This document shows, piece after piece, positions 23,399-32,783 of a stretch of DNA of 50,616 bases. Every line of letters begins with the position of its first letter. Positions within the stretch are counted from its first letter, which is position 1. The stretch spans positions 1-50,616 of the forward strand of contig NZ_CCAS010000033.1 in NCBI RefSeq assembly GCF_000612625.1, written 5' to 3'. Under the pieces are notes generated by a model. That model did not search any database, was not told the origin of the DNA, and saw nothing but the letters and a program-made list of their open reading frames with translations. Source of the stretch: Neobacillus jeddahensis. GTDB lineage: Bacteria; Bacillota; Bacilli; Bacillales; Cytobacillaceae. The translations under genes and the position numbers were made by a program.

Positions 23399-24484
23399 AT
23401 GGGGAATCTTGGTGTATCTATTTACCCGGAAAAAAGTACATTTGAACAGGATAAAGAATATCTGGATCTTGCGAGAAAAAATGGTTTCTCTCGAATTTTC
23501 ACGAGTTTATTGGAAATTGATGGAGATACAGAGGAAGTTATTACAAAATTTAAAAGAATCATTGAGTATGGTCATTCCATTGGGATGGAAACAATCCTGG
23601 ATATCAACCCTGGATTATTTAAACAACTAAATATTAGTTATGACAACCTCGGTTTCTTTAAGGAATTGGGCGCGGCAGGAATTCGTTTGGATATTGGCTT
23701 TACTGGATTTGAAGAATCGCTTATGACAAAGAATTCGTTTGATTTGAAAATTGAAGTCAATATGAGCAGCGGGACAAACTATATTGAAAATATCATAAGC
23801 TACCATCCCAACAAGGAGAATTTTTGCGCGTCACATAACTTTTATCCACAAAAATACACAGGTATTTCGCAGTCTCATTTTGAAGAGACTACCGCTCAAT
23901 TTACGAAACATAATATCCATACAGCCGCTTTTGTTACATCAAAGGAGGGTAACCTCGGACCATGGCCAGTTCAAACAGGCTTATGTACATTGGAACAACA
24001 TCGAACCTTATCTGTGCAGACGCAAGTTACCCATTATCGGTTAATGGATACAATTGACGATTTATTAATTGGCAATGCTTATGCAACGGAGGAAGAATTA
24101 AACGCCATGTCAAAAGCATTTTTTGGCCCACATCCTAACCTTGAAATTGAATTCATTGATGGTCTTTCTGATGTAGAAAAGAAAATCATTCTTGATGAGG
24201 TCCATCTATATAGAGGAGATCGCTCGGAATATATGATCCGTTCCACTTCTACACGGATTAAGTATAAAGATGAAAGTATTCCGGCGCATCATACGCAACC
24301 AATCAAAAAAGGTGATATTTTAATTTGTAATGATGATTTTGGCCAATACAAAGGAGAAACACAGATTGCTTTAAAGGATATGGAAAATGAGGGGAATCGG
24401 AATATTGTTGGCCATCTTAAAAAGGACTCGACCTTTTTATTAGATTACCTTAAGCCTTGGTCAACATTTACACTTTCACACTAA
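23399..24484 (+). CDS. mupG: MupG/DUF871-family cytoplasmic 6-phospho-glycosidase
   Basis: 361 residues. It opens MGNLGVSIYPEKSTFEQDKEY and has a TIM barrel with IRLDIGFTGFEE, KIEVNMSSGTNY and ASHNFYPQKYTGIS, characteristic of the DUF871 family. The C-terminal part (from about 245) forms the smaller beta domain with HHTQPIKKGDILICNDDFG. In Staphylococcus aureus MupG hydrolyses MurNAc-6-phosphate-GlcNAc brought in by a PTS during cell-wall recycling. Here it is embedded in a cellobiose-family PTS operon without MurQ or MurR, so the substrate may be another phosphorylated disaccharide. Acidic residues conserved in the barrel are present (for example Asp in RLDIGFTG). GGAGGAAG precedes the start. 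Confidence 0.85.
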   Translation: MGNLGVSIYPEKSTFEQDKEYLDLARKNGFSRIFTSLLEIDGDTEEVITKFKRIIEYGHSIGMETILDINPGLFKQLNISYDNLGFFKELGAAGIRLDIGFTGFEESLMTKNSFDLKIEVNMSSGTNYIENIISYHPNKENFCASHNFYPQKYTGISQSHFEETTAQFTKHNIHTAAFVTSKEGNLGPWPVQTGLCTLEQHRTLSVQTQVTHYRLMDTIDDLLIGNAYATEEELNAMSKAFFGPHPNLEIEFIDGLSDVEKKIILDEVHLYRGDRSEYMIRSTSTRIKYKDESIPAHHTQPIKKGDILICNDDFGQYKGETQIALKDMENEGNRNIVGHLKKDSTFLLDYLKPWSTFTLSH

Positions 24485-24508
24485 AATAAGCTGTAGGAGG
24501 GGAAAGTT

Positions 24509-24826
24509 ATGAAAACCATTATGTTAGTATGCTCTGCAGGAATGAGTACAAGTTTGTTAGTATCAAAAATGCAAAAAGCAGCTGCGGCCCAAAATATTGA
24601 AGCAGATATTTTCGCCGTTTCAGCTTCAGAGGTTGATGATGCTTTGGGCAAGAAGAACATTGATGTATTATTGCTTGGTCCACAAGTTCGTTATATGAAA
24701 GCGCAATTTGAAAAAAAACTGCAAGGAAAAAACATTCCAGTTGACTCGATCAACATGCAAGATTATGGGTTGATGAACGGCGAGAAGGTATTAGAAGTGG
24801 CTTTAAAATTAATTGAAAATAAATAA
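24509..24826 (+). CDS. PTS EIIB component, cellobiose/lactose family
   Basis: 105 residues. The phosphorylated Cys8 lies in the P-loop-like VCSAGMSTSLLVSKM of Lac-family IIB proteins, followed by the usual alpha/beta fold (VLLLGPQVRYMKAQFE, IDSINMQDYGLMNGEKVLEVAL). It passes phosphate from IIA to the sugar in IIC. It lies 24 nt downstream of mupG and 30 nt before the IIA gene, with a strong GGAGGGG site. Confidence 0.94.
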   Translation: MKTIMLVCSAGMSTSLLVSKMQKAAAAQNIEADIFAVSASEVDDALGKKNIDVLLLGPQVRYMKAQFEKKLQGKNIPVDSINMQDYGLMNGEKVLEVALKLIENK

Positions 24827-24856
24827 TTGCTGCTACTAGAAGGATGTGTAATAAAA

Positions 24857-25174
24857 ATGGGTGATGAAAGCCTAGACATGATCGCTTTTCAAATTATTAG
24901 CAATGTCGGGTCAGCAAGAAGTTTGGCAATGGAAGCCCTTTATGCAGCAAAGGAAGGGGATTTTGCACTGGCAGAAGAAAGATTGACGGAATCTCAAAAA
25001 TATTTTGTTGAAGGCCATAAAGTACATGCTTCCCTCATTCAAAAAGAAGCTGCTGGAGACAAGACTGAATTTTCCTTACTTTTTATGCACGCTGAAGACC
25101 AATTAATGAGTACAGAAACCACTACTGAATTAGTGAAAGAAATGATTGAAATGTATAAGAGATTTGGTCAGTAA
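24857..25174 (+). CDS. PTS EIIA component, cellobiose/lactose family
   Basis: About 105 residues, all-helical. The active His78 is in FSLLFMHAEDQLM, and the start EEAAFQIISNVGSARS-type sequence (here DMIAFQIISNVGSARSLAMEAL) is typical of Lac-family IIA. It accepts phosphate from HPr and forms trimers. The frame is open from 24827, but the ATG at 24857 fits the family length and has AAGGATG upstream. It is the last gene of the operon and is followed by a terminator at 25196. Confidence 0.93.
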   Translation: MGDESLDMIAFQIISNVGSARSLAMEALYAAKEGDFALAEERLTESQKYFVEGHKVHASLIQKEAAGDKTEFSLLFMHAEDQLMSTETTTELVKEMIEMYKRFGQ

Positions 25175-25195
25175 TACTTTAAAAGACTCATAACC

Positions 25196-25240
25196 AAGGC
25201 TTCCCAAAAGTTCACAGAACTTCCGGGAGGCCTCTTTTTT
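25196..25240 (+). terminator. Terminator of the MupG-PTS operon
   Basis: GGCTTCCC pairs with GGGAGGCC (one wobble), AAGTT with AACTT inside, followed by seven T's. It lies 20 bp after the IIA gene. Confidence 0.88.
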
Positions 25241-25308
25241 TCATTTTTATGCTCCTTTCAGTAAGAAAAATATTATTTTCAACAAAAATAATTAAAAACA
25301 TTTGCAAT

Positions 25309-25361
25309 TCTACAAATTTTTACATTAAATTAATGGTAGGTTAATAGTAGGACTTTATAAT
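25309..25361 (+). promoter_or_regulatory. PhoP box (four repeats) and -10 of the nuclease/nucleotidase gene
   Basis: Four hexamers of the TT(A/C/T)A(C/T)A type lie at an exact 11-bp period: TCTACA 25309, TTTACA 25319 (10 bp, see note), TTAATG 25330 and TTAATA 25341; read with the first repeat as TTCTACA the phasing is 11, 11, 11. A -10 TATAAT follows at 25356-25361, so the box ends 9 nt before it and replaces the -35. This is the architecture of PhoP-activated promoters in Bacillus. It fits the phosphate-scavenging role of the gene that follows. The leader to 25780 is about 410 nt with no clear gene. Confidence 0.6.
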
Positions 25362-25367
25362 TTTTTT

Positions 25368-25779
25368 CGGGGAAACATTTGCTGAATACATAAAATGGAT
25401 GGAACTTGGTTTTGTGATTCTTGCAGTAAAAGGTTAACTAACTCCGTAGAAATATGCCTCATTAACATAATAATATAAAGAAAGGAGATTAAGACAAAAT
25501 AAGATTTGTACATTTAAAAAGTAATATCGAACCATGCTGCTTGATGGAAAATGATCTGTCCAAAGCAGCGTCTATAAGCCTAGTATTTTATGGTGAAATG
25601 AAAAACCGTACTTCCAACAAATCACTGTTCCTTCAGCAAATCCATCCCAAAAAATTTAACTTCAAGTACTAATAGATATCACTTCCTTGTCTTGTCCTGC
25701 GAAAACCTAGAAGAAAAACGCAAATCATTCCAAAAGCTAATCTACATCTGTGCTGATTAACTCAAAACGGAGGGGAAAT
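25368..25779 (+). other. Long untranslated leader before the giant nuclease gene
   Basis: About 410 nt between the predicted start of transcription and the ATG at 25780. It contains one orphan ribosome-site-like AAGGAG (25482-25487) without a start codon close behind and no open frame of note. I see no terminator hairpin and no riboswitch I recognise. It may affect mRNA stability or hold an undetected second promoter. Confidence 0.35.
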
Positions 25780-28700
25780 ATGAAGAGAAGACATAAGAAA
25801 AGTCTGAATATTGTCACGATGCTTGTCTTGCTAATCAGCTTACTTTCGCCAGTAGCTAATAGTAATGCTAAGGCTGAGACTGCTGTAGCGACGGATTTGA
25901 TTATCTCGGAATATATTGAGGGTTCTAGTTCTAATAAGGCAATTGAGCTATATAACGGAACAGGCGCAGATGTTGATTTAAGCCAGTATAGCCTTGAACT
26001 TTATTCAAATGGCGCAGTCACCGCTTCAAAAAAGGTTACCTTAACAGGTACATTAAAAAGTGGCAGCACGTTCGTTTTATATAATGGACAGGCTAGTGCA
26101 GACATCAAAAGCAAAGGGAATCTCGAAGATTCCAATGTAATTAATTTTAATGGGGATGACCCTGTTGTTCTGAAAAAGGGAGAAACCGTCATTGATTCCA
26201 TTGGCCAAGTTGGATCGAGAGACACTGTTCTAACTGATGTCTCTCTTGTTAGAAATAGCAATGTGACAACAGGAGATACCATTATTAATGATGCTTTTGA
26301 TAAAAATAAGGAATGGACTAACTTAGGTAAGGATAATTTTACAAATCTCGGAACACATTCCTTCGGAAGTACCGATCCTGGAGACCCGGAAACACCTGTC
26401 CCAGCGATCTCCATTGCCGATGCACGTGAACAGGCAGTTGGAGAAACAGTAACAATTGAAGGGATTGCGACAACCAGTTCAGGTCTTTGGGGCAGCGAAA
26501 CCTTCTATTTGCAAGATGAAACCGCAGGGATGTTCATCTTTAGCAGTCCAAAATCTGTCAAACCAGGAGATAAGGTTAAACTAACTGGGAAATTACAGAC
26601 CTATAAAAACGAACTGGAAATAAAACCAGATAGTCTTGACATCGTTTCCTCCGGCAATGCCCTACCAACAGCACAGGTTGTAACAGAAGTAACCGATGCT
26701 ACCCAAGGAGAGCTGCTCAAATTAGAGAATGTGACCATCACTGATTTGAGTAAAGATGGTTATGGAACGGCTACCTTCCAAGCAGTGTTTGAAAACGGCG
26801 AAAAGGTAAGGGTGATCCACGATAATCGTACAGGCTCTACTTATGATGAACTAGTGAAGCATTACAAAGAGGGCGATAAAGTTCATCTAACCGGAATTGG
26901 GTCTATTGATGAAACTGGATTTCACTTAAAAACTACCGGTCTTGGTAGCTATGATTTGGTGAACAAGCCTGCCGTTTATGCCACACAGGCAGAGGGTGTT
27001 GTTCCCGCTGGAACTACGATCGAATTGAAATCAGGCCTTGAAGGCGCTGAAATCTATTACACAACTGATGACTCAACCCCAACGGTTGAGAGCACAAAAT
27101 ATGTTTCGCCAATCGCCTTGGAAATGGGCGAAACGACCATTAAAGCGATTGCTGTAACGGGTGGAAATGCAAGTGAAGTATTTAGCTTTACGTATAAAAT
27201 TCTAAATACGGAAGGCATTTCAATCCATGATATCCAAGGAAAAGGGCATATTTCCGACTATACTGGATCTTCCGTTACGAACATCACGGGGGTTGTCACG
27301 CACGTGTTCGGAACAACCAGCTTTGTCATGCAGGATGTAGAGGGTGCGGATACGGATATTGCAACATCGGAAGCAATTGAAGTGTACAAGCCATCACATG
27401 GCGTTGAAGTTGGAGATAAGGTAACCGTGAATGGAACCGTTACAGAATATGGCGGCGGGGCAGACCTGTCCAGAACACAAATCACGGGAACCGCTGTGAC
27501 GAAAACGGGAACGGCAGCATTGCCTAAACCGCTTGTAGTGGGGAAAGATATCATCCCTCCTAACAAAATCATCGATAATGATGAAATGAAGTCATTTGAT
27601 CCAGAAGAAGATGGAATTGACTTCTGGGAATCCGTTGAATACATGCGAGTTTCCTTCCCAGATGCCCTTGTAGTGGGACCACCGTATTCTAACGATGTTC
27701 CAATCATTGTAGAAAGCACAACTAATAATGAATTAAATAAACAGGGCGGACTCAATATCGCCAAAGACGATTACAACCCTGAAAAGATCTTCCTGGACAA
27801 TGTTGGCAGTAACTTCCAGCCGGGCGACCAGTTTGATGGCGATGTAGTCGGTGTCCTTACCTATGCAAGCGCTGGCTATCAGCTAGTGACAGATAAGACT
27901 AAGCTGCCTGCTGTCATCAAGTCGAACTTAAAACAAGAAGTGACCCATATTGTACCTGCAGAAGATAAATTGACCGTAGCATCTTACAATGTGGAAAACT
28001 TCTCGAACAACACAGCCAACACACCAGATGCGAAAGTAGCGAGGATTGCAAAGTCGTTTGTTGACAATATGAAATCACCAGACATTATCACTCTAATCGA
28101 AGTGCAGGATAATGACGGTGAAACAAATTCTGGAAACACCGATGCCACCCAAAGCTATCAACGCTTAATTGAAGCAATCAAAACGGCAGGCGGCCCTGCG
28201 TATAAATGGACAGATGTTGCTCCGGTTAATAACGATAACGGCGGTGCGCCTGGCGGGAATATCCGTGTCGGCTATCTCTATAATCCGGAACGTGTTACTT
28301 TGGTACAAGGAACAAAAGGTACAGGAACGGAAGCAAACGCTTGGACAGAAGCGGGGAATCTTACACTGAACCCAGGTGTGATTAATCCTGAACAATTTGC
28401 CGGAACACGCAAACCAATCGCTGCCGAATTTGAATTCAAAGGCCAACGTGTCGTCGTGATCGGAAATCACTTGAATTCTAAAGGTGGAGACGAATCTCTA
28501 TGGGGATCGAGCCAGCCGCCTAAATTGGGTTCAGAAGCTGAACGCCTCAAATTGGCACAAGAGGTCAATAACTTCATTGATGCAGGTCTGGCGAAAAATC
28601 CTGACTTGAATGTGGTTGTTACTGGCGATATGAATGATTTTGAATTCACACCAGTTCTTGACACATTAAAAGGCAATGTTTTAACAAATATGGTCGAAAA

Positions 28701-31700
28701 AGTTCCTGCGGAAGATCGTTTCTCTTATTTCTTCCAAGGCAACAACCAAGTATTAGACCAAATCCTAGTTACGAATAAGTTAGTAAATGCTGCTAAAGCG
28801 GATATGATTCACATTAATGCAAACTTTACGGAAGCACAGGGACAAGCATCTGACCATGACCCTGTATTGGTTCAGTTGGATTTTCCTGACTTGACTATCA
28901 TCCATACCAATGATGTACATGCTGCTTTAGACAATATGCCGAAGACAGTGACAGCCTTGAAGGATATTAGAGGCGTAACTCCTGGTTCCCTACTTCTTCA
29001 TGCAGGGGATGAGTTCACTGGAACCTTGTATTTCAACGAATTCCAAGGTAAAGCAGACCTGGCTCTTCTGAAATTAATGGGCTTTGACGCCATGACATTC
29101 GGAAACCATGAATTTGATCTTGGTTCTTCTTCAGAAGGACATCAGGCATTAGCTGACTTTGTTAAGGGAGCTAACTTCCCATTTGTCAGTGCAAACGTTG
29201 ATTTTTCAAAGGATGCTAAATTTGCGGGGCTCTTCCATGAATCGATTAAAGCCGATTATGAAAATGGCGAGATCTACAATGGGATTATCAAAGAAGTAAA
29301 CGGGGAGAAAGTCGGTATCTTCGGTTTAACAACTGCGGAAACAGCTGATATTTCCAGCCCGGGCTCGATCGCATTCGAAAACTATCTGGCAGAAGCCGAA
29401 AAATCAGTAAAAGCTTTCGAAGCAGCGGGTGTCGACCGGATTGTCGCATTGACCCATATTGGTTATGACGACAATGCTGCCATCGATAATGACCTAACCT
29501 TAGCTGAAAAAGTGGAAGGCATTGACGTTATTGTTGGCGGACATAGCCACACTACATTGAGCCAGCCTGTTGTTGTGGCAAAAGATGCGACTCCTACTGT
29601 CATCGTCCAAACAGGTAATTCGAATGGCAACCTTGGTGTTTTAAATGTTGAATTTGATGAAAATGGTGTAATTGAAGCTCAGGATGGCCGCTTAATTGCC
29701 ATCGGTGCTCAAACGGCTGATCCAGAAGCAGCAGAAGTATTGGCACCTTACAAAGCAAAAATTGATGCGGTGGCGAAAGAAGAAATCGGTGTAACTACGC
29801 CAATTGCCTTGGAAAGCCCACGTACAAACGGCGACAACACAAAACCAAGTGTACGTAAAAACGAAACCATTTTGGGTAACTTGATTACAGACGGGATGCT
29901 GGAAAAAGCAAAATCATTTACAGGTAAAAATGTTATTATGGCACTCCAAAACGGCGGTGGTATTCGTGCGACTATCGATGCCGGCCCGATCACGGTTGGT
30001 GAAGTCATCACAGTATTGCCATTTAATAACACGCTAGCAACCATGGATTTGACAGGGGCAGAGCTAAAAGAGGCATTCGAAACTAGTTTTGGTCAATACC
30101 CTGGAGAAAATGGCGGCTTCTTGCACGTATCTGGTGGAAAAGTAGAATTTGATTCTACGAAACCAGCAGGAGAACGTGTGGTATCCGTATCGTATTTGAA
30201 TGAAAAAGGTGAGTATGTAGAAGTCCAAGATGAAACGATGTATACTGTTGCCACAAACGCCTTTACAGCTAAAGGCGGAGACGGCTATACCGTGTTCGCG
30301 AAAGCCTATGAAGAAGGCCGTGTTACCGATTTAGGTCTTTCTGATTGGGAAAACTTCCGTGATCATTTAGTCAGCATTGGCAATGACGGCATTCCAACTG
30401 AGGTGGAGGGCAGAATCGTTGATGCAGCGGATCAATTCGATTTAACGGTTATGCATACTAATGATGTCCATGCTGCCTTGGACAACATGCCGAAGACCGT
30501 AACTGCTGTAAAAGAAGTAAGAGCAGCACATCCTAATTCACTTCTTCTGCATGCAGGGGATGAATTTACTGGAACTTTGTATTTTAATGAATTCCAAGGT
30601 AAAGCAGACCTTGCCCTGCTGAAATTAATGGGCTTTGATGCCATGACATTTGGAAACCATGAATTTGACCTAGGTTCTTCACCAGAAGGTCATCAAGCAT
30701 TGGCTGACTTTATTAAAGGAGCTAACTTCCCATTTGTAAGTGCAAACGTTGATTTTTCAAAGGATGCTAAATTTGATGGACTCTTCAACGATTCAATCGA
30801 AGCTGATTTTGAAAATGGCGAAATCTACAATGGAATTGTCAAAGAAATAAACGGGGAGAAAGTTGGGATCTTCGGTTTAACAACTGCGGAAACAGTTGAT
30901 ATTTCCAGCCCTGGCTCCGTTACATTTGAGAACTATCTTGCAGAAGCTAAAAAAGCTGTTGAATCTTTCGAAGCACAAGGTATTAACAAAATTGTGGCTT
31001 TGACGCATATTGGTTATGACGATAACGCCGCAATCGATAATGACTTGACCCTGGCTGAAAAAGTGGAAGGCATTGACGTGATCGTTGGCGGACATAGTCA
31101 TACAACATTGAGCCAGCCTGTTGTTGTGGCAAAAGATGTGACTCCTACTGTCATCGTCCAAACAGGTAATTCGAACAGCAACTTGGGTGTACTAGATGTT
31201 AAGTTTGATAAAAATGGTGTGATAACTGACAGTGATGGCCAGTTAATCGCCATCGGTTCCCAAACGGCTGATCCAGAAGCAGTAGAAGTATTGGCACCAT
31301 ACAAAGCACAAATTGATGCGGTGGCGAAAGAAGAAATCGGTGTATCCACTCCAATTGCTTTGGAAAGCCCACGTACAGACGGGGACAATACAAAACCAAG
31401 TGTACGTAAAAACGAAACAATCTTGGGTAACTTGATTACAGACGGGATGCTGGAAAAAGCAAAATCATTTACAGGTAAAAATGTTATTATGGCACTCCAA
31501 AACGGCGGTGGTATTCGTGCGACAATCGATGCCGGCCCGATCACGGTTGGTGAAGTGATCACGGTATTGCCATTTAATAACACGCTGGCAACCATGGATG
31601 TGACAGGTGCAGAGCTCAAAGAAGCATTCGAAACTAGTTTCGGTCAATACCCTGGAGAATTTGGCGGCTTCTTGCATGTATCCGGTGGTAAAGTGAAATT

Positions 31701-32694
31701 TGATTCTACGAAACCAGCAGGAGAACGTGTCGTATCCGTCTCGTATTTGAATGAAAATGGAGAGTATGTAGAAGTCCAAGATGACAAGATGTACACTATC
31801 GCAACAAATGCTTTTACAGCTAAAGGTGGAGACGGCTATAGCATGTTCGCGAAAGCATATGAAGAAGGCCGTGTCACAGATTTAGGTCTTTCTGATTGGG
31901 AAAACTTCCGTGATCATTTAATCAGCGTTGGCAGTGATGGTATTCCAACTGACGTTGAAGGTCGAATCGTTGATGTAAGTTTGGAACCGGGTGAAGAACC
32001 AGGCGAGGAGCCAGGCAATAATCCGGGTAAAGAGATTAAACCATCAGTGATTAAAGAAGGTAACAAGTATAAACTTGGGGAAGATGCACTTCAAGATCTT
32101 CCAGAAAATGCCGTTGTCGTTGTTGAAGTGGATAACAAAACAAATGCAACATTAACACTTACTAAAGAACAAATTCAAGCTTTAAAAGATGCCGGTGCTA
32201 CCCTTGTAGTAAGTAATGGAGATGTAGAAGTAGAAATTCCGGCTTCCATCCTTCCATTAGCTCAAAATCTGGACATTAAAGTGAAGAAGATAGCAGTAAG
32301 TGGTTCACTAGTGGCCTATGACTTTACAATGGAAGCGGATGGCAAAGCGTATCATAAGTTCAGTGACAAAGTAAAACTTACTTTTAAAATTGATCAAAAG
32401 TTAATTAAAAATGCTAATAATGTGAAAGTGTATTATTGGAATGAAGAAGCTAAAAAATGGGAGCTTATCGGTGGAGAATACAAAAATGGGGAAATCTCAG
32501 CCTATACTGATCATTTCAGCACGTATGGTGTATTCGAAGGTGAACCAGTACCTACTAAGACTCCATCACAGGCTGGTCAAGTAGAACTTCCAAATACAGC
32601 AACAAATAGCTTTAACATCTTATTAATAGGATTAATGCTAGTTCTAGCTGGTGGGATATTATATCTTGTTAAGAGAAGAAGTATTAAGCTTTAA
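25780..32694 (+). CDS. Giant wall-anchored nuclease/5'-nucleotidase (YhcR/YfkN-like, two nucleotidase modules)
   Basis: About 2304 residues, acting outside the cell. Order: signal peptide (1-34); lamin-tail-like domain (about 38-180); OB-fold (about 210-300); chitobiase/FN3-like piece (about 400-470, IYYTTDDSTPT); second OB-fold; endonuclease/exonuclease/phosphatase domain (about 730-1030: ASYNVENF, LIEVQD, GNHLNSKGG, GDMNDFE, SDHDPV); nucleotidase module 1 (about 1039-1550: HTNDVHAAL, HAGDEFTG, FGNHEFD, GGHSH, NGGGIRA); module 2 (about 1554-2066) with the same motifs; Pro-Gly-Glu linker; C-terminal LPNTA (2270) with hydrophobic stretch and KRR tail, the sortase signal. It would degrade nucleic acid to nucleotides, then free phosphate. 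Start ATG 25780 has AACGGAGGGG; the earlier GTG 25750 has none. It lies behind a PhoP box. Confidence 0.9.
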   Translation: MKRRHKKSLNIVTMLVLLISLLSPVANSNAKAETAVATDLIISEYIEGSSSNKAIELYNGTGADVDLSQYSLELYSNGAVTASKKVTLTGTLKSGSTFVLYNGQASADIKSKGNLEDSNVINFNGDDPVVLKKGETVIDSIGQVGSRDTVLTDVSLVRNSNVTTGDTIINDAFDKNKEWTNLGKDNFTNLGTHSFGSTDPGDPETPVPAISIADAREQAVGETVTIEGIATTSSGLWGSETFYLQDETAGMFIFSSPKSVKPGDKVKLTGKLQTYKNELEIKPDSLDIVSSGNALPTAQVVTEVTDATQGELLKLENVTITDLSKDGYGTATFQAVFENGEKVRVIHDNRTGSTYDELVKHYKEGDKVHLTGIGSIDETGFHLKTTGLGSYDLVNKPAVYATQAEGVVPAGTTIELKSGLEGAEIYYTTDDSTPTVESTKYVSPIALEMGETTIKAIAVTGGNASEVFSFTYKILNTEGISIHDIQGKGHISDYTGSSVTNITGVVTHVFGTTSFVMQDVEGADTDIATSEAIEVYKPSHGVEVGDKVTVNGTVTEYGGGADLSRTQITGTAVTKTGTAALPKPLVVGKDIIPPNKIIDNDEMKSFDPEEDGIDFWESVEYMRVSFPDALVVGPPYSNDVPIIVESTTNNELNKQGGLNIAKDDYNPEKIFLDNVGSNFQPGDQFDGDVVGVLTYASAGYQLVTDKTKLPAVIKSNLKQEVTHIVPAEDKLTVASYNVENFSNNTANTPDAKVARIAKSFVDNMKSPDIITLIEVQDNDGETNSGNTDATQSYQRLIEAIKTAGGPAYKWTDVAPVNNDNGGAPGGNIRVGYLYNPERVTLVQGTKGTGTEANAWTEAGNLTLNPGVINPEQFAGTRKPIAAEFEFKGQRVVVIGNHLNSKGGDESLWGSSQPPKLGSEAERLKLAQEVNNFIDAGLAKNPDLNVVVTGDMNDFEFTPVLDTLKGNVLTNMVEKVPAEDRFSYFFQGNNQVLDQILVTNKLVNAAKADMIHINANFTEAQGQASDHDPVLVQLDFPDLTIIHTNDVHAALDNMPKTVTALKDIRGVTPGSLLLHAGDEFTGTLYFNEFQGKADLALLKLMGFDAMTFGNHEFDLGSSSEGHQALADFVKGANFPFVSANVDFSKDAKFAGLFHESIKADYENGEIYNGIIKEVNGEKVGIFGLTTAETADISSPGSIAFENYLAEAEKSVKAFEAAGVDRIVALTHIGYDDNAAIDNDLTLAEKVEGIDVIVGGHSHTTLSQPVVVAKDATPTVIVQTGNSNGNLGVLNVEFDENGVIEAQDGRLIAIGAQTADPEAAEVLAPYKAKIDAVAKEEIGVTTPIALESPRTNGDNTKPSVRKNETILGNLITDGMLEKAKSFTGKNVIMALQNGGGIRATIDAGPITVGEVITVLPFNNTLATMDLTGAELKEAFETSFGQYPGENGGFLHVSGGKVEFDSTKPAGERVVSVSYLNEKGEYVEVQDETMYTVATNAFTAKGGDGYTVFAKAYEEGRVTDLGLSDWENFRDHLVSIGNDGIPTEVEGRIVDAADQFDLTVMHTNDVHAALDNMPKTVTAVKEVRAAHPNSLLLHAGDEFTGTLYFNEFQGKADLALLKLMGFDAMTFGNHEFDLGSSPEGHQALADFIKGANFPFVSANVDFSKDAKFDGLFNDSIEADFENGEIYNGIVKEINGEKVGIFGLTTAETVDISSPGSVTFENYLAEAKKAVESFEAQGINKIVALTHIGYDDNAAIDNDLTLAEKVEGIDVIVGGHSHTTLSQPVVVAKDVTPTVIVQTGNSNSNLGVLDVKFDKNGVITDSDGQLIAIGSQTADPEAVEVLAPYKAQIDAVAKEEIGVSTPIALESPRTDGDNTKPSVRKNETILGNLITDGMLEKAKSFTGKNVIMALQNGGGIRATIDAGPITVGEVITVLPFNNTLATMDVTGAELKEAFETSFGQYPGEFGGFLHVSGGKVKFDSTKPAGERVVSVSYLNENGEYVEVQDDKMYTIATNAFTAKGGDGYSMFAKAYEEGRVTDLGLSDWENFRDHLISVGSDGIPTDVEGRIVDVSLEPGEEPGEEPGNNPGKEIKPSVIKEGNKYKLGEDALQDLPENAVVVVEVDNKTNATLTLTKEQIQALKDAGATLVVSNGDVEVEIPASILPLAQNLDIKVKKIAVSGSLVAYDFTMEADGKAYHKFSDKVKLTFKIDQKLIKNANNVKVYYWNEEAKKWELIGGEYKNGEISAYTDHFSTYGVFEGEPVPTKTPSQAGQVELPNTATNSFNILLIGLMLVLAGGILYLVKRRSIKL
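28893..31973 (+). repeat. Tandem duplication of the 5'-nucleotidase module inside the giant gene
   Basis: Two in-frame copies of about 1.54 kb: 28893 to about 30430 and 30441 to about 31973 (period about 1548 nt, about 516 residues). Similarity at DNA level varies along the length: the block around 29870-30020 and its partner at about 31420-31570 differ at only a few bases, whereas the segment near 29640-29700 and its partner differ at about a quarter of the bases. This mosaic suggests repeated gene conversion between copies. Confidence 0.85.
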
Positions 32695-32747
32695 TGATTA
32701 GTAGTAGCCTCAATGTTAAAACATAAAAGAATAGCTATTATAGGAAG

Positions 32748-32783
32748 GCCATTCATCAGTTTTTACTGGTGGATGGCTTTTTT
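32748..32783 (+). terminator. Intrinsic terminator of the giant gene
   Basis: GCCATTCATCAG pairs with CTGGTGGATGGC (wobbles only) around a short T-rich loop, followed by six T's, about 55 bp after the stop codon. From 32784 to 33012 no gene is seen. Confidence 0.88.

Noticed and set aside
25196..25240. CRISPR-like or short tandem repeats among the many similar hairpins with AGGC...GCCT
   Set aside because: These are separate intrinsic terminators with different loops at distant places, not an array.
26001..28676. Several minus-strand open frames over the giant gene (for example 27258-27764)
   Set aside because: Antisense to a clear coding sequence; no start signals.
31098..31619. 173-codon open frame on the minus strand (and a similar one at 29748-30044)
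   Set aside because: Antisense shadows inside the nucleotidase modules; they appear in both copies only because the DNA is duplicated.
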